Shown one piece after another: positions 1 to 12,260 of a DNA stretch of 64,000 nt (within the stretch, counting starts at the first letter, position 1; every line of letters begins with the position of its first letter). The stretch lies in NCBI RefSeq assembly GCF_033115175.1, contig NC_084842.1, positions 29,843,549 through 29,907,548 of the forward strand. The letters run 5' to 3'. The notes under the pieces are model-generated. The model had not been told where the DNA came from, ran no database searches, and saw only the letters and a list, made by a program, of their open reading frames with translations. Both the position numbers and the translations under genes were made by a program. The stretch is from Lepus europaeus (lineage: Eukaryota; Chordata; Mammalia; Lagomorpha; Leporidae).

Positions 1-521
1 CTGGATAAAATGCAAAACACTCCTCTTTTCTATACATAGGTAGACTTGGAGAACGAACGAAACATCTCTAGGTGTTGGAAATGAAGGTGGAAACTCCCAG
101 CAGAGCTGCAGGTGCAGGGGGTGATAACTGGGGGAACAAACAGTATATAGGCTCAACTGGTTAAAAGCCAAGGTGTCAATGTCCACCCAGGGAGAAACCA
201 GACAGGGAACTGGAAGGGAGATTCCTCAGCACAGCTGACGTCCCAGGAGGTCTCCCTAAAAGAGAAGATCAAGACCACCTCCAACAGAAGCAACAAGAAC
301 TTGATATGCCCTGGCTCTGACTGCAAATTGAAACCCCAGAAATGTACAGATCCAAACGTACTTTATAAGAATTATGGAGTAAAAGGTGCTAAAGTGAGAC
401 TGCTACCTAAAACACTTGTTCTGGATTGGTGAAATCACTGGGTTTTTGAGAGGAAAAAATTACAAAATTTCTTTCTAGGTATTTTCGACAAAGGGCACAA
501 GATCACTGGAGATAAGGTCCC
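1..521. other. Unassigned sequence at the left edge
   Basis: Moderately GC-balanced, non-coding sequence left of the first SINE. It contains phrases such as gaaaccccagaaatgtacag and a purine-rich stretch, and looks like part of an old interspersed repeat (possibly a LINE or LTR 5' region). I cannot name the family. Open frames over 60 codons here run into the neighbouring SINE. Confidence 0.3.
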
Positions 522-529
522 AGAAAGTA

Positions 530-858
530 TTTTTTTTTTTTGGACAGGCAGAGTTAGACAGTGAGAGAGAGAGAGACAGAGAGAAAGGTCTTCCTTCCAT
601 TGGTTCACCCCCAAAATGGCCACTACTGCCAGCGCGCTGTACCGATTTGAAGCCAGGAGCCAGGTGCTTCCTCCTGGTCTCCCATGGGGTACAGGGCCCA
701 AGGACTTGGGCCATCCTCCACTGCCTTCCCAGGCCACAGCAGAGAGCTGGCCTGGAAGAGGGGCAACCGGGATAGAATCCGGCACCCCGATCGGGACTAG
801 AACCCGGTGTGCTGGCGCCGCAGGTGGAGGATTAGCCTAGTGAGCTGCGGTGCCGGCC
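530..858 (-). mobile_element. C-repeat SINE, full length, minus strand
   Basis: The element reads from a T-run (530-541, the poly(A) tail in reverse), through the gagagagagagacagagaga body, to the head complement ending ggtgccggcc at 858. It matches the lagomorph tRNA-derived C-SINE subtype whose head includes ctaggctaatcctc. A target-site duplication, agaaagtatttttt, flanks it (about 522-535 and 859-872). The intact duplication and low divergence from the copy at 1060 indicate a fairly recent insertion. The open frames across it on both strands are SINE sequence, not genes. Confidence 0.93.
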
Positions 859-1059
859 AGAAAGTATTTTTTAACTATTTGAGGAAACAAATGGCCAAGG
901 GGATCAGCACACGAGAAATCAAGAGAACTAGAACCAACATGAAACTGAGATGTCAGCATCCAAAATATTTCTGTTTAAAATAATGGCATATGTAGTATAA
1001 TGATTTCAAGAAAGGCAATTGCAGACTTAAATGGAAAAAATTGAAAAAGGAACACTCTA

Positions 1060-1381
1060 GGCCAGCACCGTGGCTCAATAGGCTAATCCTCTGCCTGTGG
1101 CACCGGCACCCCGGGTTCTAGTCCCGATCGGGGTGCCGGATTCTATCCCGGTTGCCCCTCTTCCAGGCCAGCTCTCTGCTGTGGCCCGGGAGTGCAGTGG
1201 AGGATGGCCCAAGTGCTTGGGCCCTGCACCCCATGGGAGACCAGGAGAAGCACCTGGCTCCTGCCATTGGATCAGCGCGGTGCGCCGGCTGCAGCGTGCC
1301 AACTGCGGTGGCCATTGGAGGGTGAACCAACTGCAAAAGGAAGACCTTTCTCTCTGTCTCTCTCTCACTGTCCACTCTGCC

Positions 1382-1424
<43 letters not shown>
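1060..1424 (+). mobile_element. C-repeat SINE, full length, plus strand
   Basis: The head is ggccagcaccgtggctcaat (1060 on). The internal region gcccaagtgcttgggccctg and the ctctctgtctctctctcact tail region are typical of lagomorph C-SINEs. It ends in an uninterrupted run of 40 A (1385-1424), and long pure tails mark young insertions. Target-site duplications of aaaaaggaacactcta lie on each side (about 1044-1059 and 1420-1434). The 113- and 151-codon open frames here, including a poly-Lys or poly-Phe run, come from the SINE and its tail. Confidence 0.95.
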
Positions 1425-1426
<2 letters not shown>

Positions 1427-1434
1427 AACACTCT

Positions 1435-4285
1435 ATAAATGTGAGGAATAAAATCAATTCCAATTAGAATGTTATGAATTAGAAGATACATTGGTGAAAT
1501 TACCCAGAATGGGGTGCAATTTATGGCCATATTAATATATCCAATTGTGGATTGGTATATAATGTAAAGGGAAAAAAGTTAAATGCTATGAAAGGAAAGA
1601 ATGGTAACTTATTTTAAAAGGAATATTCGGGGGAGGCCTTACCAAGAAATGTCCAACCTTGAACAAAAAGTAAGAGAGAGCAGTCTGAAAGGAAGATACT
1701 TAGAAAACCACTTGGAAAGGCGGAAGCGCTGAGAGAAGGAGTCGCTGGTTGACAAAGCGAGAGAGGGGTGTGGAAATGAGTGGTTGGCGGTGCCTGCCTC
1801 ATGCAGGTTCTGGCTTATTCTGTGTGCAATGGTTGTAAGGGGGGCGAGGCTGCAAGTGGGATGTTGAATAGAAAATTGTAGTAGTTACTGTAAGACGTGG
1901 CGGTACTTTGGTTTGAGGCAGTGACAACTGACGTGGAGAAAAAACTGACAGATTTGGTACCAAATAATTTGGAAACAGAATTGACTGAACTTCATAGTGC
2001 AACTCTTGCTGAAAGTCAAAGTCAAGACTGACTTAAACCTCTTTCTAGTCTACTCCTGGTATCATTTTGATGAAGTATCCACACATGCTTTCATTGAAAA
2101 TCTGCCCCACATTTATTATGAGTATCTTTTTGGAATCAATGGTAAACCACCATTCACAATGCTACAAGTTCTTCTACGTGAACTTTTTCAGTGAGACCAT
2201 CTCCTTTGCCCCACTCTGCACATAATCAGGCTTCTCCTTAGTTGTCTTCCTAGAGATCAGTCCAGACATCATTCCCTCAGATGCCCTGGTTTGCTCTAAT
2301 ACGCTCTATTCCTGCTTTGCAAAGCACATTGCCTGCCATAGTCTCACCTTAAGGTGCGCTCTCCTTTTCCCCTCCTGCACATAAGCACAATTCTTTGCTC
2401 AGAGTGTAGTGATTTGCTGGGTAGCCATCAGATAAAAATAAATCTGAAGTCCTACTCAAGCAATTTTTGAAAGGTAATCAGTCTAAGAAATGTTTGTGTG
2501 TCCTGTACACTCTTTAAATTCTATTCAATTATAACAACAAGCACAACCACCACCAAAAAACTTAACTGGGTATTACATTTAGAAAATTTTTTTTTTCCTG
2601 TATCAATTACAATTCTTTCTTTCCACACAGTTCCTTTATTCATCTATTTTACTGAGGTTAGCCCTGAAATCAAGTGTTCAATAATTCATACAAAATAATT
2701 TTTTGCCATTTACTTTTCTTGGTGAATGTACTGAATGGTTACTTTATTATCTTATAATCGCTCATTTTCATATTCTAGACTTAGTAATTACTTTAGACTC
2801 TCCTCAATAAAATGCATTTGATGTCTTTTGCCAAAAAAAAAAAAATCACTTATACAGTAAGATTAGGCTCACATTCTGCACCTGAGACCTCCTTTATTAC
2901 TCTGGGAAAAAGTATATTAGTAATATCCTTGAATATTTTTTTAAATTTCTCATATATTGATATGCCAAGTGCCTAAGTCTTTTATTGCTTAATCTTGGTT
3001 CCCTAGCTAATCAGTAGCACTATACTACATTCTCAGAGATTTTTCTTGAAAAAACCAATTTCCTTGGTTTGGTAATTTGCCTGAAATCCCAATACACTAT
3101 GTTTATATAAAAAGTTTATTTACTTTGATTAGTATTTGTACTTAAATAAAACTTTAAAGTCACAACTTTAAAGCTATATAATCATTATTTCAATAAGCAA
3201 ATGTAAGGAACAATCTCTGGGATGCTGTAACCATTTATAAATTATTTATATTTATAAATTATCATGCTCTTAAATTTAAGGATTTTCTTTATTACTGAAA
3301 TATCCTTCTTTCCCAGCAATGACCTAGAAGTATTTAACAAGATTATAAACACAGTATCAATCAGCAAAGCAGGTTTTTCTGGTGGGAAAACAATCTTGAT
3401 AAATCTTTAGAATTTTTCAAAATTAAAGACAACCTGTTAAAAATATCAAGGAGCACACCTGGGAAGTAATATTCAAAAAGTCTGGAGAGGGACATATGAA
3501 TCCATCCTTATAATAAGCTCCTTTGGGGATTCTTTTTCATGCCAACATTTGAGAACGTTGACTAGGACTAAGTCACTGGACTGATATTAAATGACCACGT
3601 AACAAGTTACTTTAAGGGGAATAGGATTAATTCATTAATTCACAAGAGGATTATGCTGCTGATACAGAGGAGATTTTACATAAATCTTTTTTTCCCAAGC
3701 TCTTATGCATACCCAGAGAGAGAGAGAGAGCTTACAGAATTATAGGAAAAGAAAAAAAAATCTTCTATAAAACAACTGACTAAAGAGTTACCTTAAAAGT
3801 TTAAGAATGGGGCATAAAATACTGAATTACTCTTATTTCATCAAATGAGATTAAAACATGGGAAGTCTAATGATACCTGCCCTTGAAATCAAATGGCATT
3901 GTCTGTGATGGCATGAAATTTGCCCTGATTTTAGGAGTAACAGAGCCACGCAGATGCTTGCTGAGAACATTTCCTGTGATTCTGCCTTTCCTCCTGCCCA
4001 GGTGTTATTATCGTGTAATCAAAGAATACCAAGTTATTCCACTGATGCTGCTTTTCTTTTTCTGAAACACATCCTTTTCTTGTAGAGAGCAATGAGCGGA
4101 ATTCTCAGGGCAATGCAACTCCACCTAAAAGGCACACTGTCCTAGTTGAAAAAGGAAGGTGTGATTAAACAGCTCCTTGCCCCCTCTGTGTATTTGGAAA
4201 CAGCAATCTATTTGCAGGGGCCTGGGGACACCGCAGGTGTTCTTTTGTGCATGAAAACTTGCAAGAGTCCTTGCTTAAGCACAAA
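1435..4285. other. Unique AT-rich DNA, no gene seen
   Basis: No coding signature, RNA gene or clear repeat. It contains A/T homopolymers (2835-2846) and a short AG run (3716-3730). Short open frames are isolated, lack family resemblance and sit in low-complexity AT-rich sequence. Confidence 0.5.
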
Positions 4286-4289
4286 GCAC

Positions 4290-4370
4290 TAGTTGTGAAG
4301 AAAGAGGACCAATGTGACACACGCTATATGCTTAATAAATGTCTGGAAAAATCAGTGAATGAATAAGTGT
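4290..4370 (+). mobile_element. L2/MIR-like 3' tail fragment
   Basis: The phrase cttaataaatgtctgg followed by gtgaatgaataag resembles the shared 3' tail of L2 and MIR elements (cacatagtaggtgctcaataaatgtttgttgaatgaatg). The match is short and diverged, so a chance resemblance is possible. Confidence 0.35.
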
Positions 4371-4734
4371 AGCAGATTTGACAGGAATCTCTGAATTAGA
4401 AAGACAAGGTGAAGGAAATCATAACAGCATCATTATAAAAGCAAGAGAGGGACACCTAAAGGCTGCACACTTCAAAGCCTTTGACTATTAACCTCATGGA
4501 GGAGGGGAAAAGGATCAGAGGAGCAAAATTAAGATGCTTTTTATCTGGACGTCAAAACCGGAAAGCTTCCTCGCTAGCAGAAATAAGGAAGGACATGTCG
4601 GTTTCTAGCAAAGTTGAAAGTCTCTGTCTTGAGTTGGAGAAGGTGAGTTTTTCAGAAAGCTGAGATTTTAGAAAAAAGGCCAGAGTTGGAGACAATGCCA
4701 TGTTTAATTAGACTATATTTAATGCAATAAATCG

Positions 4735-5010
4735 AACACATGTGTCATCCCCAATTCGTGTGTGGAAACAGTCCTCAGTGTGATGGTACTGACCACGGGG
4801 ATTTTGAGAGATGATTCGGTCATGTGGGCGGAGCCTTCCTGCGGGGGATGAGTGTCCTTGGAGAAGACCCCTCACCCACTTCGGAACCAGACACCTGGAT
4901 CTTGGATTTCCCAGGATCCGGAACTCTGAGAAACATGTTGGTTTCTTTTCTAGGAACAGAATAATGGAATTTCTAAAAGGAGGTACTGGACTGTTAATCA
5001 TATGTTTGCT
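4735..5010 (+). mobile_element. MaLR-type LTR (MLT1/MST-like) fragment
   Basis: The order of motifs follows the MaLR LTR pattern: a tgtcatccccaattcgtgtg start, cagtgtgatggtact, gattcggtcatgtgggcgga, gggatgagtgtccttgg, aagacccctcaccc, aaccagacacctggatcttgg, atttcccaggatccggaact and ctgagaaac. A stretch that should lie between the accc and aaccagacac segments is missing, so an internal deletion is likely. Two overlapping open frames of about 90 codons on opposite strands lie wholly inside it and are not genes. Assignment is by recall of the consensus. Confidence 0.6.
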
Positions 5011-8000
5011 TCAGACTTTAAAAATAAACAAATCACTTTTAAATATTAGATATTTCCTACAGTGTTTAGGTCATTACATATAAATATATAAGGAAATAGT
5101 CATTAGCCTTATAGATTGTTTTTCCGACAAATTTTAATGTAGTTTTATCTACATTACAGAACTTATGCTATTATTTTACATTGGCCTATGCAAATGTAAA
5201 CATATTATTTGACAACAAATAAATTATCCTCATATCTTCCCAATTTTCCATTGATTATCTCACTCTCTGTCTGGGGCCGTGAATCTAAGGCCATTTATTA
5301 GCTGTGACTGATCCATTGGCTCTTAGTAACTGAAGGGCTATATCTTGCTGGTTGTTGCTTTTTAAGTCAGGAAGTCACACCTTGACTATGTAAATTCAGC
5401 TCTAAAAGCAAGGAAAGAGAAAAAAATTCATAAAAAGGCTCAAGTTTTTAAAAAAGATGCAGTTGAACATAATTATAGCAGGCAATTACAAAATGCCTAC
5501 TTTATGAATCTGAATGGATTACTTATAATCACATTAATGTGGTTGTAGCCCAGATGTATAAAGCGTGGTTGATGCTGAGGATTTAACACGCTTTCTCATA
5601 CCAACCCAACCATGGTCTATCTTTTTAAAAATAGAATCAGGAATAAGCACCATTGTAATTTCATTCTTCTCTTTCTGTTTCAATCAGTCCCTACATTATT
5701 AACATTTTCTAGGTAGGGGGTATTATTGTCTCATGCTGGAGGCTTTTAAAGATTTCTTTCTATAGCAGCATCATACCTGGCACCTGCTGGGAGGTGGGTT
5801 ATGACTTCACGATTTTGTTCTCATCACTTTAGGTCTAATAGGACAAGTAATAGGTCAGGTGGGATATTCTGAAGTGTAATTTTTAAAATTGCTTTAAGTA
5901 CTTCTGACCAAAACCCATTAACCTTCATACATCTCTACCAGAAAAGCAGAAAAAGATTGTTCTGAGGCTTGGCCATACTTTGCCAGCCAAGTTCTCCCAG
6001 CCCTATGTGGCACATCTGGTGGATTTGTGATAATGAGAAAGATGCCCTTTGTGAATGCTCAAATTTTACAGATTAGCAAGTGAGAGAAAAAAGCTCGATT
6101 TAAAAGGCAAGCATTTATTTGTTTGCTTTATTTGTAACAAATTAAATCACGCTTAATTATAATTTGATTAACTTATATAATAGAGCCAAGGTTATTTTTT
6201 GTCACTCTCTTTAATTATCTCAATTTATGAAGTAAATAGCTCTGGTTGAAATTCTAGAAGTAGGCATAATTATTTCAGCAAATGTGAATGTGAGATTTAA
6301 ACATAAGTGAATATGATAAGTAATTTGCATATTTACTCAAATCCTGTGATAGAAATTAATATATACATTTGACAGACATGAAAATCAATATCTTATTACC
6401 AAATTATCTAGGAAGGTGAAATCATTCTCTCTATACTTTCTTAGAATCCCCTAAGTAAAGACATTGAAAAAGCCACCTTCATAAGATTTATTACTGTTCT
6501 TCACCCAAATCACTATTCATCTAGCTAAAGGTTCTGAACTAATTCATAGTAATCATACCATTGATGCAGACATGGAAAGCTCTGATGATTAGCTAAGAGA
6601 GAAAAGATTTAATTCACACATATGAGAAATAGAAAGTAGATAAAATGTTTAACTACCCATGAATTTCTAAGTACTGCTAATTTTTCTTGATTTGGCAAAG
6701 TGAATAATAACCTCAAAGTTTAAAGAGGCAATATTCTAACTGAAGCAATTTATAGACTGAAAATTTTGTGTGCAAATATAATGTAGGTCCCCAAATTATC
6801 CATTATGATTTATTTTTAAAAATACTGGTGTGATCCTCTGTCTTCTGATTTGAACCTGAACTTGCTGCCTAACATAAGCTTCTTTAATTAGCTAAGTAGA
6901 TTTGTAGTCTCCCTTTATTTGAGGGAATTCCAATTTTATGTCAGTTGGAACCTTGCCTATATCTAAAATCATTTGAAATAGCTGAGTTAGTCTTCAAAAT
7001 ATTAATAGGTGCTCTAATACTGCATGCATTATTAATACTGCCTAATGCTACATTTGGTCTCAAATACTTTTTGTTAACAATTAATGAATATTCATAAAAC
7101 TGAATTGACACCAATAAACATGAATAGAGATGCCATTAATGGATTAGTGCCATCTATAAAATAAATGTACTGAACATTAAAATTAAAATAAACATCTTTA
7201 TTAAAAACTATATCAATATAATATGTTAGTTTTTAAAAGTCAAGTGACACAATTTTGTAGACTCGGGGAAATATCTTAATATTATTGTAAGTATGTATAA
7301 CTGATGGTGAAAGACAGTTTCAATATAAGTAAGGCAGAAGATTTATTGTTTATTATCAGCACTATCAAATATATTGGAAATTTCAGATAAAGAAATCAGA
7401 AGTAGCAAGATCTTTTAAGGAAAGAGATCATGACCTTGATACACCAAATTATTCTTTCTGATAGAATAAATGACAAATAGCTTGCTTTTTTTTCACATGC
7501 CTGACAAATTCTTGCTATAAAGCTGCCTACTTAAGTACATAATAAAATACTTTTCATACCAGTTTATAGTGATTTCAAAAGAAATCAACATATTATAATT
7601 GCATGTAAAAGTACCCTTGTATATAGATAGCACCAATCATACTTTAAAAAAAAAAAAGCACAAACTAACTACTATTCCAAAGGATTAACTCTCTCTAAAT
7701 ACATTAGGAAATATATTTTTGATTGAAAACAATATGTAAACATGTTGTACTGTAAGAGGGTTGAGTTAAAATGATCTAACTTGTGATTGAATATAATGAT
7801 TATAGGTTAAATATTACCCTACATGTTAAACATAGTAACTCAAAGCACAAGTGAAGATTCTCAAGGCAAATATAAAGGTTAATTCTTCAAGTTTATCTTG
7901 TGCCCCCCAATACCTAGACCATACTTGTACTTACAAACCAAGAGGCTCATTATAAAGTTTTGTCCACTGTCTCTTGTTCCATTTTTTTCCTCAAATATAT

Positions 8001-8330
8001 TTGCAGAAACACTAATTTTGTAATATTGTTTTTAAACAGTCAAATGTGTTTAGGGCAAATGACATTAGGGAAATAATGCTATATGTACATTTCATTTTGG
8101 AGTTTGTAAGACCAAGACGATGAGTTATGAAAAATTCTCCAATAAAAACAACAAAAAAAATGAAAATGAAAAACTTCCCCAAATATATCCTTAATATATT
8201 TTTAATATTTATTAACAGTCCAGTATGTGTGGCAACAGTTGTATCATTCTAAAATAACTTTTGTTAAGTCCTCCAATCAGTTTTTAAGACTCATTAAAGC
8301 TCTTCATGTTTCTTGAATGGTCTCATTTTT
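5011..8330. other. Long AT-rich unique stretch, no gene
   Basis: More than 3 kb without a recognisable SINE, LINE or coding region. It is rich in TAATTA-like words and contains one exact octamer word ATTTGCAT (6323-6330) at about 6.1-6.4 kb. Such repeat-free segments in gene deserts can hold distal regulatory DNA, but I see no motif cluster strong enough to call an element. Confidence 0.4.
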
Positions 8331-8399
8331 CTTTATTCCCTTTGATACCACTTCAAATCTATAGCCTGATCCCATTACTCATGGTTTACAGTTATATCC

Positions 8400-9000
8400 T
8401 TTTCTACTCTGTTCCAGCTTTGCAGACCTTGAATTCAACTCACTAGCACACATCCAACTTCATGTTGGTAAAGTACTCATTTTCACAGCTCCTGCATTTC
8501 CAAAGATTCCCATATATGTCAAATCAAATTCAGATTCTCCAATCTGAAACTCTAGACATCTGTAATCCAGTCATTTCCTAGTACATCAGTGTACTAGTTA
8601 CCACGTGAAAGCTGTGCTGTGGTTCATCCATTCCCCAAGCACATCACATGCTTCTGCACCTTTATGCACTCTACCATGTCTACTGGCAGCTGCTTCTCCA
8701 GTTCTGCATCATTTCTTCAGCTTCTCTCTATCCAAGACATCTCAACTTATTACATTAGCTTGAGGCACTCTCCTTTCACTTTGTTCTACTAGTACTTACT
8801 CACCTTACTGCTACACTTACCTGTTGCTCTCAATTATTGGTGAATGCAGACTGCCTATTGTCACCTCTCTATCTGTACAAGCATTTCTTATACCAACCAA
8901 ATAGCTTCTTGAAGGCCAGAAGCATAAGCATAATTTTCTTTTGGAAAACAAGAGCATCAAGCATAGCACATACTCAGAGGAAACGTATTGAATTTGCACC
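8400..9000 (+). mobile_element. Possible L2-like LINE 3' region, very old
   Basis: A pyrimidine-rich strand (cttctgcacctttatgcact, ctgcttctccagttctgcat), followed by cttgaaggccagaagcataa and catagcacatactcagagga, loosely follows the L2 3' region order (a stretch like ccttccctgacc, then gagggcagggaccgtgtct, then agcacagtgcctggcaca). The match is weak, and no reading frame is preserved. Confidence 0.33.
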
Positions 9001-9013
9001 ATGCCTTATAATT

Positions 9014-9066
9014 TTCGTTCATTCATCCATTCATTTGTTCCCTGAAACATTTACCCAATATTTATT
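9014..9066 (-). mobile_element. L2-like tail, minus strand
   Basis: The phrase gttcattcatccattcattt and then acccaatatttattgtct resembles the reverse of the L2 tail (attcattcattcaacaaatatttattgagcac). It is short and diverged. Confidence 0.35.
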
Positions 9067-10855
9067 GTCTATTTTTGCCAAGAGGTTAATCACATATTAT
9101 TTAACTGTATCACATTTTGTTTAACAGCACAGGGAGTTTCCAAACTCTAATCCCCTGCAGTTCTTGCTGAAATGAACAGAGGAAGAAGAGGAGGTGGTAA
9201 GCAGTTAAGTATTTTGAAGGGGTGAGGACAACACCAGTCACAACAGGAGCCACACAGAGGAGGTGTTGTAGCCACCTTCAGCCTGAGTTCCACAATTCTC
9301 TTTGTTAACCATTTACCAATTACTGACCAAATGAGACTCTGACTTAACAGCTATTTAAGATGTGAAATTGGAATTTAGATGCAACTCTGTCATAAACTTT
9401 GCTATAGTTGTGTAGCCACTTAATATTTGTTGAAGGATTTTGCATGTATTGTCAATTAAATTGGCTATTTGGTTGAGCCCATCTTCAACTAATGGCTACA
9501 CCTCAGTGAAAAACCTAAAATGTGCCCTCGCTGTCATTAGACTGTCCTTGTCATGCCAGTCTCCACTGAACAGGCTTATTCAGATCCAAGTTGTGGGGCA
9601 TTAACTGCTTCAGGTGTAAGGCTGTCATTTATTTGGTCCACAGGAGTCATAGCTCACTGAGCAGAATCAGAAAAATCTAAAGACTAATTGCAAGCTCCTC
9701 AAGTTGTCCACTCTGTATCTAGGGAGATACTTTAAGAACCCATAGAATGTGTCTTTGTTAATTATGAATTTCACATTTAAAATCAGTTCTTGTTATTTTA
9801 TGCTTCGGAGGACAATGGTAATACTCCTCCAATGGTATGGGCTAAAATGATCACTGCATGTGTGTGTTTCCTTAAAGGTACTAATAATATGAAAGCTGAG
9901 CTGGGAGCCAGGGACTCTAGTTTACAAACACCAGTTTACAGAAGCTGCTTCATACTAATAACTAAGTTCCAGAATGAGTCAAACAGAAATGGAGTGCTGA
10001 ACAATTAAGATTCTCTCCCCATAAGCCCATCTCTATCATTTTATTAAAGGCTACTGGGAAAACCCTTACTGAATAACTAATTCTAAATTATATTCGATGA
10101 AAACAAATTAATGTAATAATTTTCTTTCTGAAATTAATTTAAATCTCTGCGGATGCTGCAACAAATTTAGTTTTTACTATGCATACAAAAACTTATGAAA
10201 AGCCTTATTGCACTCACTGCTTTAGGCAAAGATTCATTGTTTCACAGTCACTGGTAATGGCCATTATTTCAATTTAGCAAACTTGCTTTCATCAATCATT
10301 TTTACCTATTTGTCTTAAATATATAAAATTACTCTATTGTGTCAGTAGAGGTTGCATATTTGCTGAGATGTTCCTGGTTACAATATGTATTATTTTCAAA
10401 AGGCTGTATTTTGTTTTAGAAGTTCTCCCCCATGCATATTTTTCTCCAATTTTGTTCTTGCCATTGAGTTCAAACACAGGAAATATAATCTGCATGCATA
10501 TTATAAAGTTCAGATGTTGCTTTTAGTTGATTATCTAAGTGCAAGATTAATCATCTACATCTATAATGGGCTATTTCATTTAAGTGATTACTCACTTTTG
10601 CTTTCTTAACATTTCAAATTTATATTATGTCTGAATGTCTGCACTAAACTGGTCCTTTTCCTCTTGTTAATCAAAATAATGCAATTCGTGGGATTTAAAA
10701 GTATATTCAAATCAAGAGCACTTTTCTGGGGCCTTAAAAAATCCATTGATAATAGAAACACATTAATATGTAAAATTCTAAATCTGAAAGAATTGTGAAG
10801 TCACAGATGCATTTGCTGTTACCAGAAAAAGAACTACTAAAAATAAACAAATTAG
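9067..10855. other. Unique AT-rich DNA, no gene seen
   Basis: No SINE, LINE core, RNA gene or coding signature that I can support. The open frames of 72-74 codons are isolated and show no family resemblance. Confidence 0.45.
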
Positions 10856-10859
10856 GATA

Positions 10860-11400
10860 TTAGAAAGTTCAGGGGATGAGAGGAATGCCTGGTGGCCAAG
10901 CCAGTAGCCTCAGCAGGTGTGTGTCTTATGAAGACATATACAGGACGTGTATGCTTGCACAATCCTATGGTCAAAGAAGAGTGTCGCTGTGACCTAACAA
11001 TCTCAGGAGAACTTGCGGAGCTCCAAGCCAAGGCCTTCACTCTCAGAGTCCCGGTCTCCGGGTGCCTGCAGTGTTTTGCTGAGATGAGACAACTTCTGAC
11101 CAAGATAAAACCACAGGGAGTGTGGCCAGGCTGCCGTTAACTGCGGCTCTTAAGCTGGGAAACTCTTCCCAGGCCTTCCTCCAGAGGCAGAGGCACTGTG
11201 CTGCAGGTCCTGAAAACCTGCCATGCTGAGGAACCGTGAGACATCTCTCTTACAAACACAACTCTGTGACAGGGTCTCACCTGGTGGTTTTGACATTGAC
11301 ATGGCATGGTCAGACCTCAGCTGACAACAGGTGCAATCAAAGCATGGCATCAGCGCTGGTTACATGCTCCTGCTCTATCTCCCTCCCTCCCTCCCCTCTT
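10860..11400. other. GC-balanced block of unknown origin
   Basis: About 540 bases with noticeably more G, C and CpG than the AT-rich DNA on either side, ending in ctccctccctccctcccctc. Opposed open frames of 82 and 83 codons (10892-11140 plus, 10852-11103 minus) overlap over most of their length, so neither is convincing as a gene. An old LTR or a fragment of the provirus family immediately downstream is possible. I do not recognise it. Confidence 0.4.
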
Positions 11401-11479
11401 CAGTTTTTTTCTTAATAACTTAATAGTTCATTTTTTGATATACCATCTTAAAGAGTTCAAAAAATGAAGTTGAAAGATC

Positions 11480-11590
11480 AGAGTCTGGCAGGAAAATAGA
11501 CAAAGGCTATAAAAAAATGAAATGAAAAGATGTTCAACTTTACTCATGTACACTAAATTGTAAAATAATCACAAAATCATTAATACTATA
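11480..11590 (+). mobile_element. L1 ORF2 3'-end fragment
   Basis: The segment aataaacaaaggctataa-like at 11494-11520, followed by aaaagatgttcaactttact and taaattgtaaaataatcac, parallels the end of mammalian L1 ORF2 (…ccaagaaacatatgaaaaaatgctcaacatcactaatc...gcaaatcaaaaccac). It is short and decayed and lies directly outside the 5' LTR of the provirus. Confidence 0.45.
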
Positions 11591-11628
11591 GTATAACTCT
11601 AGTGGTAGAGACAAGAGACAAACAGGAT

Positions 11629-12146
11629 GTTAATACAGGCAAGCAGAGAGAGACAGCAGCCCCAAGCAAGAATAACACAACCAGAATCCAGGATGAGGTA
11701 GCATCAGCCAAAGGCCCTGCCCACCACAGACCTGTGTGAGCATTGTGTCACCTTCTCTCGGCAAAACAAGTTATTCCAGCTCCGTCCTCAGCAGCTCACA
11801 TGGAGTGCTTAAGTTTTCACCTTGTTACCACACCTGTGCAAAAAGCTGATCCTGACAGCTGCTCCCTGAGTGGTTCAAAGCTTTCACCGTGTTAGCGTAT
11901 AAAGCAACCAATCAGGGAATGTTCCCCATTGGAAAACATAAAGACGCCTAGACACAACCTCTTCTCCAGCCACCCCTGGGTCTCCGGCTGATGCTGTCAG
12001 GAGCTCTCTCCTTCCCTTTGGCTTTCTCTTTTCACACTGCTCACACTTCCCCGTCTGTGTGCCTAATTCTTGTGGGCCCTGAGACAAAGCACTGGGTGGA
12101 GAGTAAGAGCTGCAACACAAATGAGTTGAGGCATTTCTAAAAATTT
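11629..12146 (+). repeat. 5' LTR of the endogenous retrovirus
   Basis: It aligns by eye with 18213-19001. Shared blocks include gagtggttcaaagctttcac (11868-11887 and 18430-18449), a CCAAT box (11908-11912), the ctagaca segment after the TATA position, gctttctcttttca, tgctcacactt, gagagtaag and catttctaaaaat. The TATA position reads cataaag (11937-11943) where the 3' LTR has tataaa. About 20 bases holding the poly(A) signal of the 3' LTR are missing here after cttttca (about 12034). The exact first base is uncertain; tgttaatacagg at 11629 is the best TG start. Confidence 0.72.
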
Positions 12147-12260
12147 GGCAGAACCAACAATCGACATTGCTTGGGAGAAATGTCGGGCTCATCAGAGGGG
12201 TGAGTCAGAGGGACTGCTCTCACCTTTTGCTCATCAGAGATGCCAAACCTGACCGCACTC
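12147..12260 (+). promoter_or_regulatory. Retroviral leader with decayed primer site and splice donor
   Basis: Just inside the 5' LTR the sequence tgtcgggctcatcag (from 12181) resembles a decayed tRNA-Pro primer binding site (tgggggctcgtccggg), but it sits about 35 bases further in than expected, so the assignment is weak. It is followed by gaggggtgagtcag (around 12197), which contains a good splice-donor word, ggtgag, in the usual leader position. Both calls are inferences from position plus partial match. Confidence 0.3.

Noticed and set aside
1075..1530. 151-codon minus-strand open frame with a long poly-Phe run
   Set aside because: It is the complement of a C-SINE and its 40-base A-tail; the composition is an artefact of the repeat.
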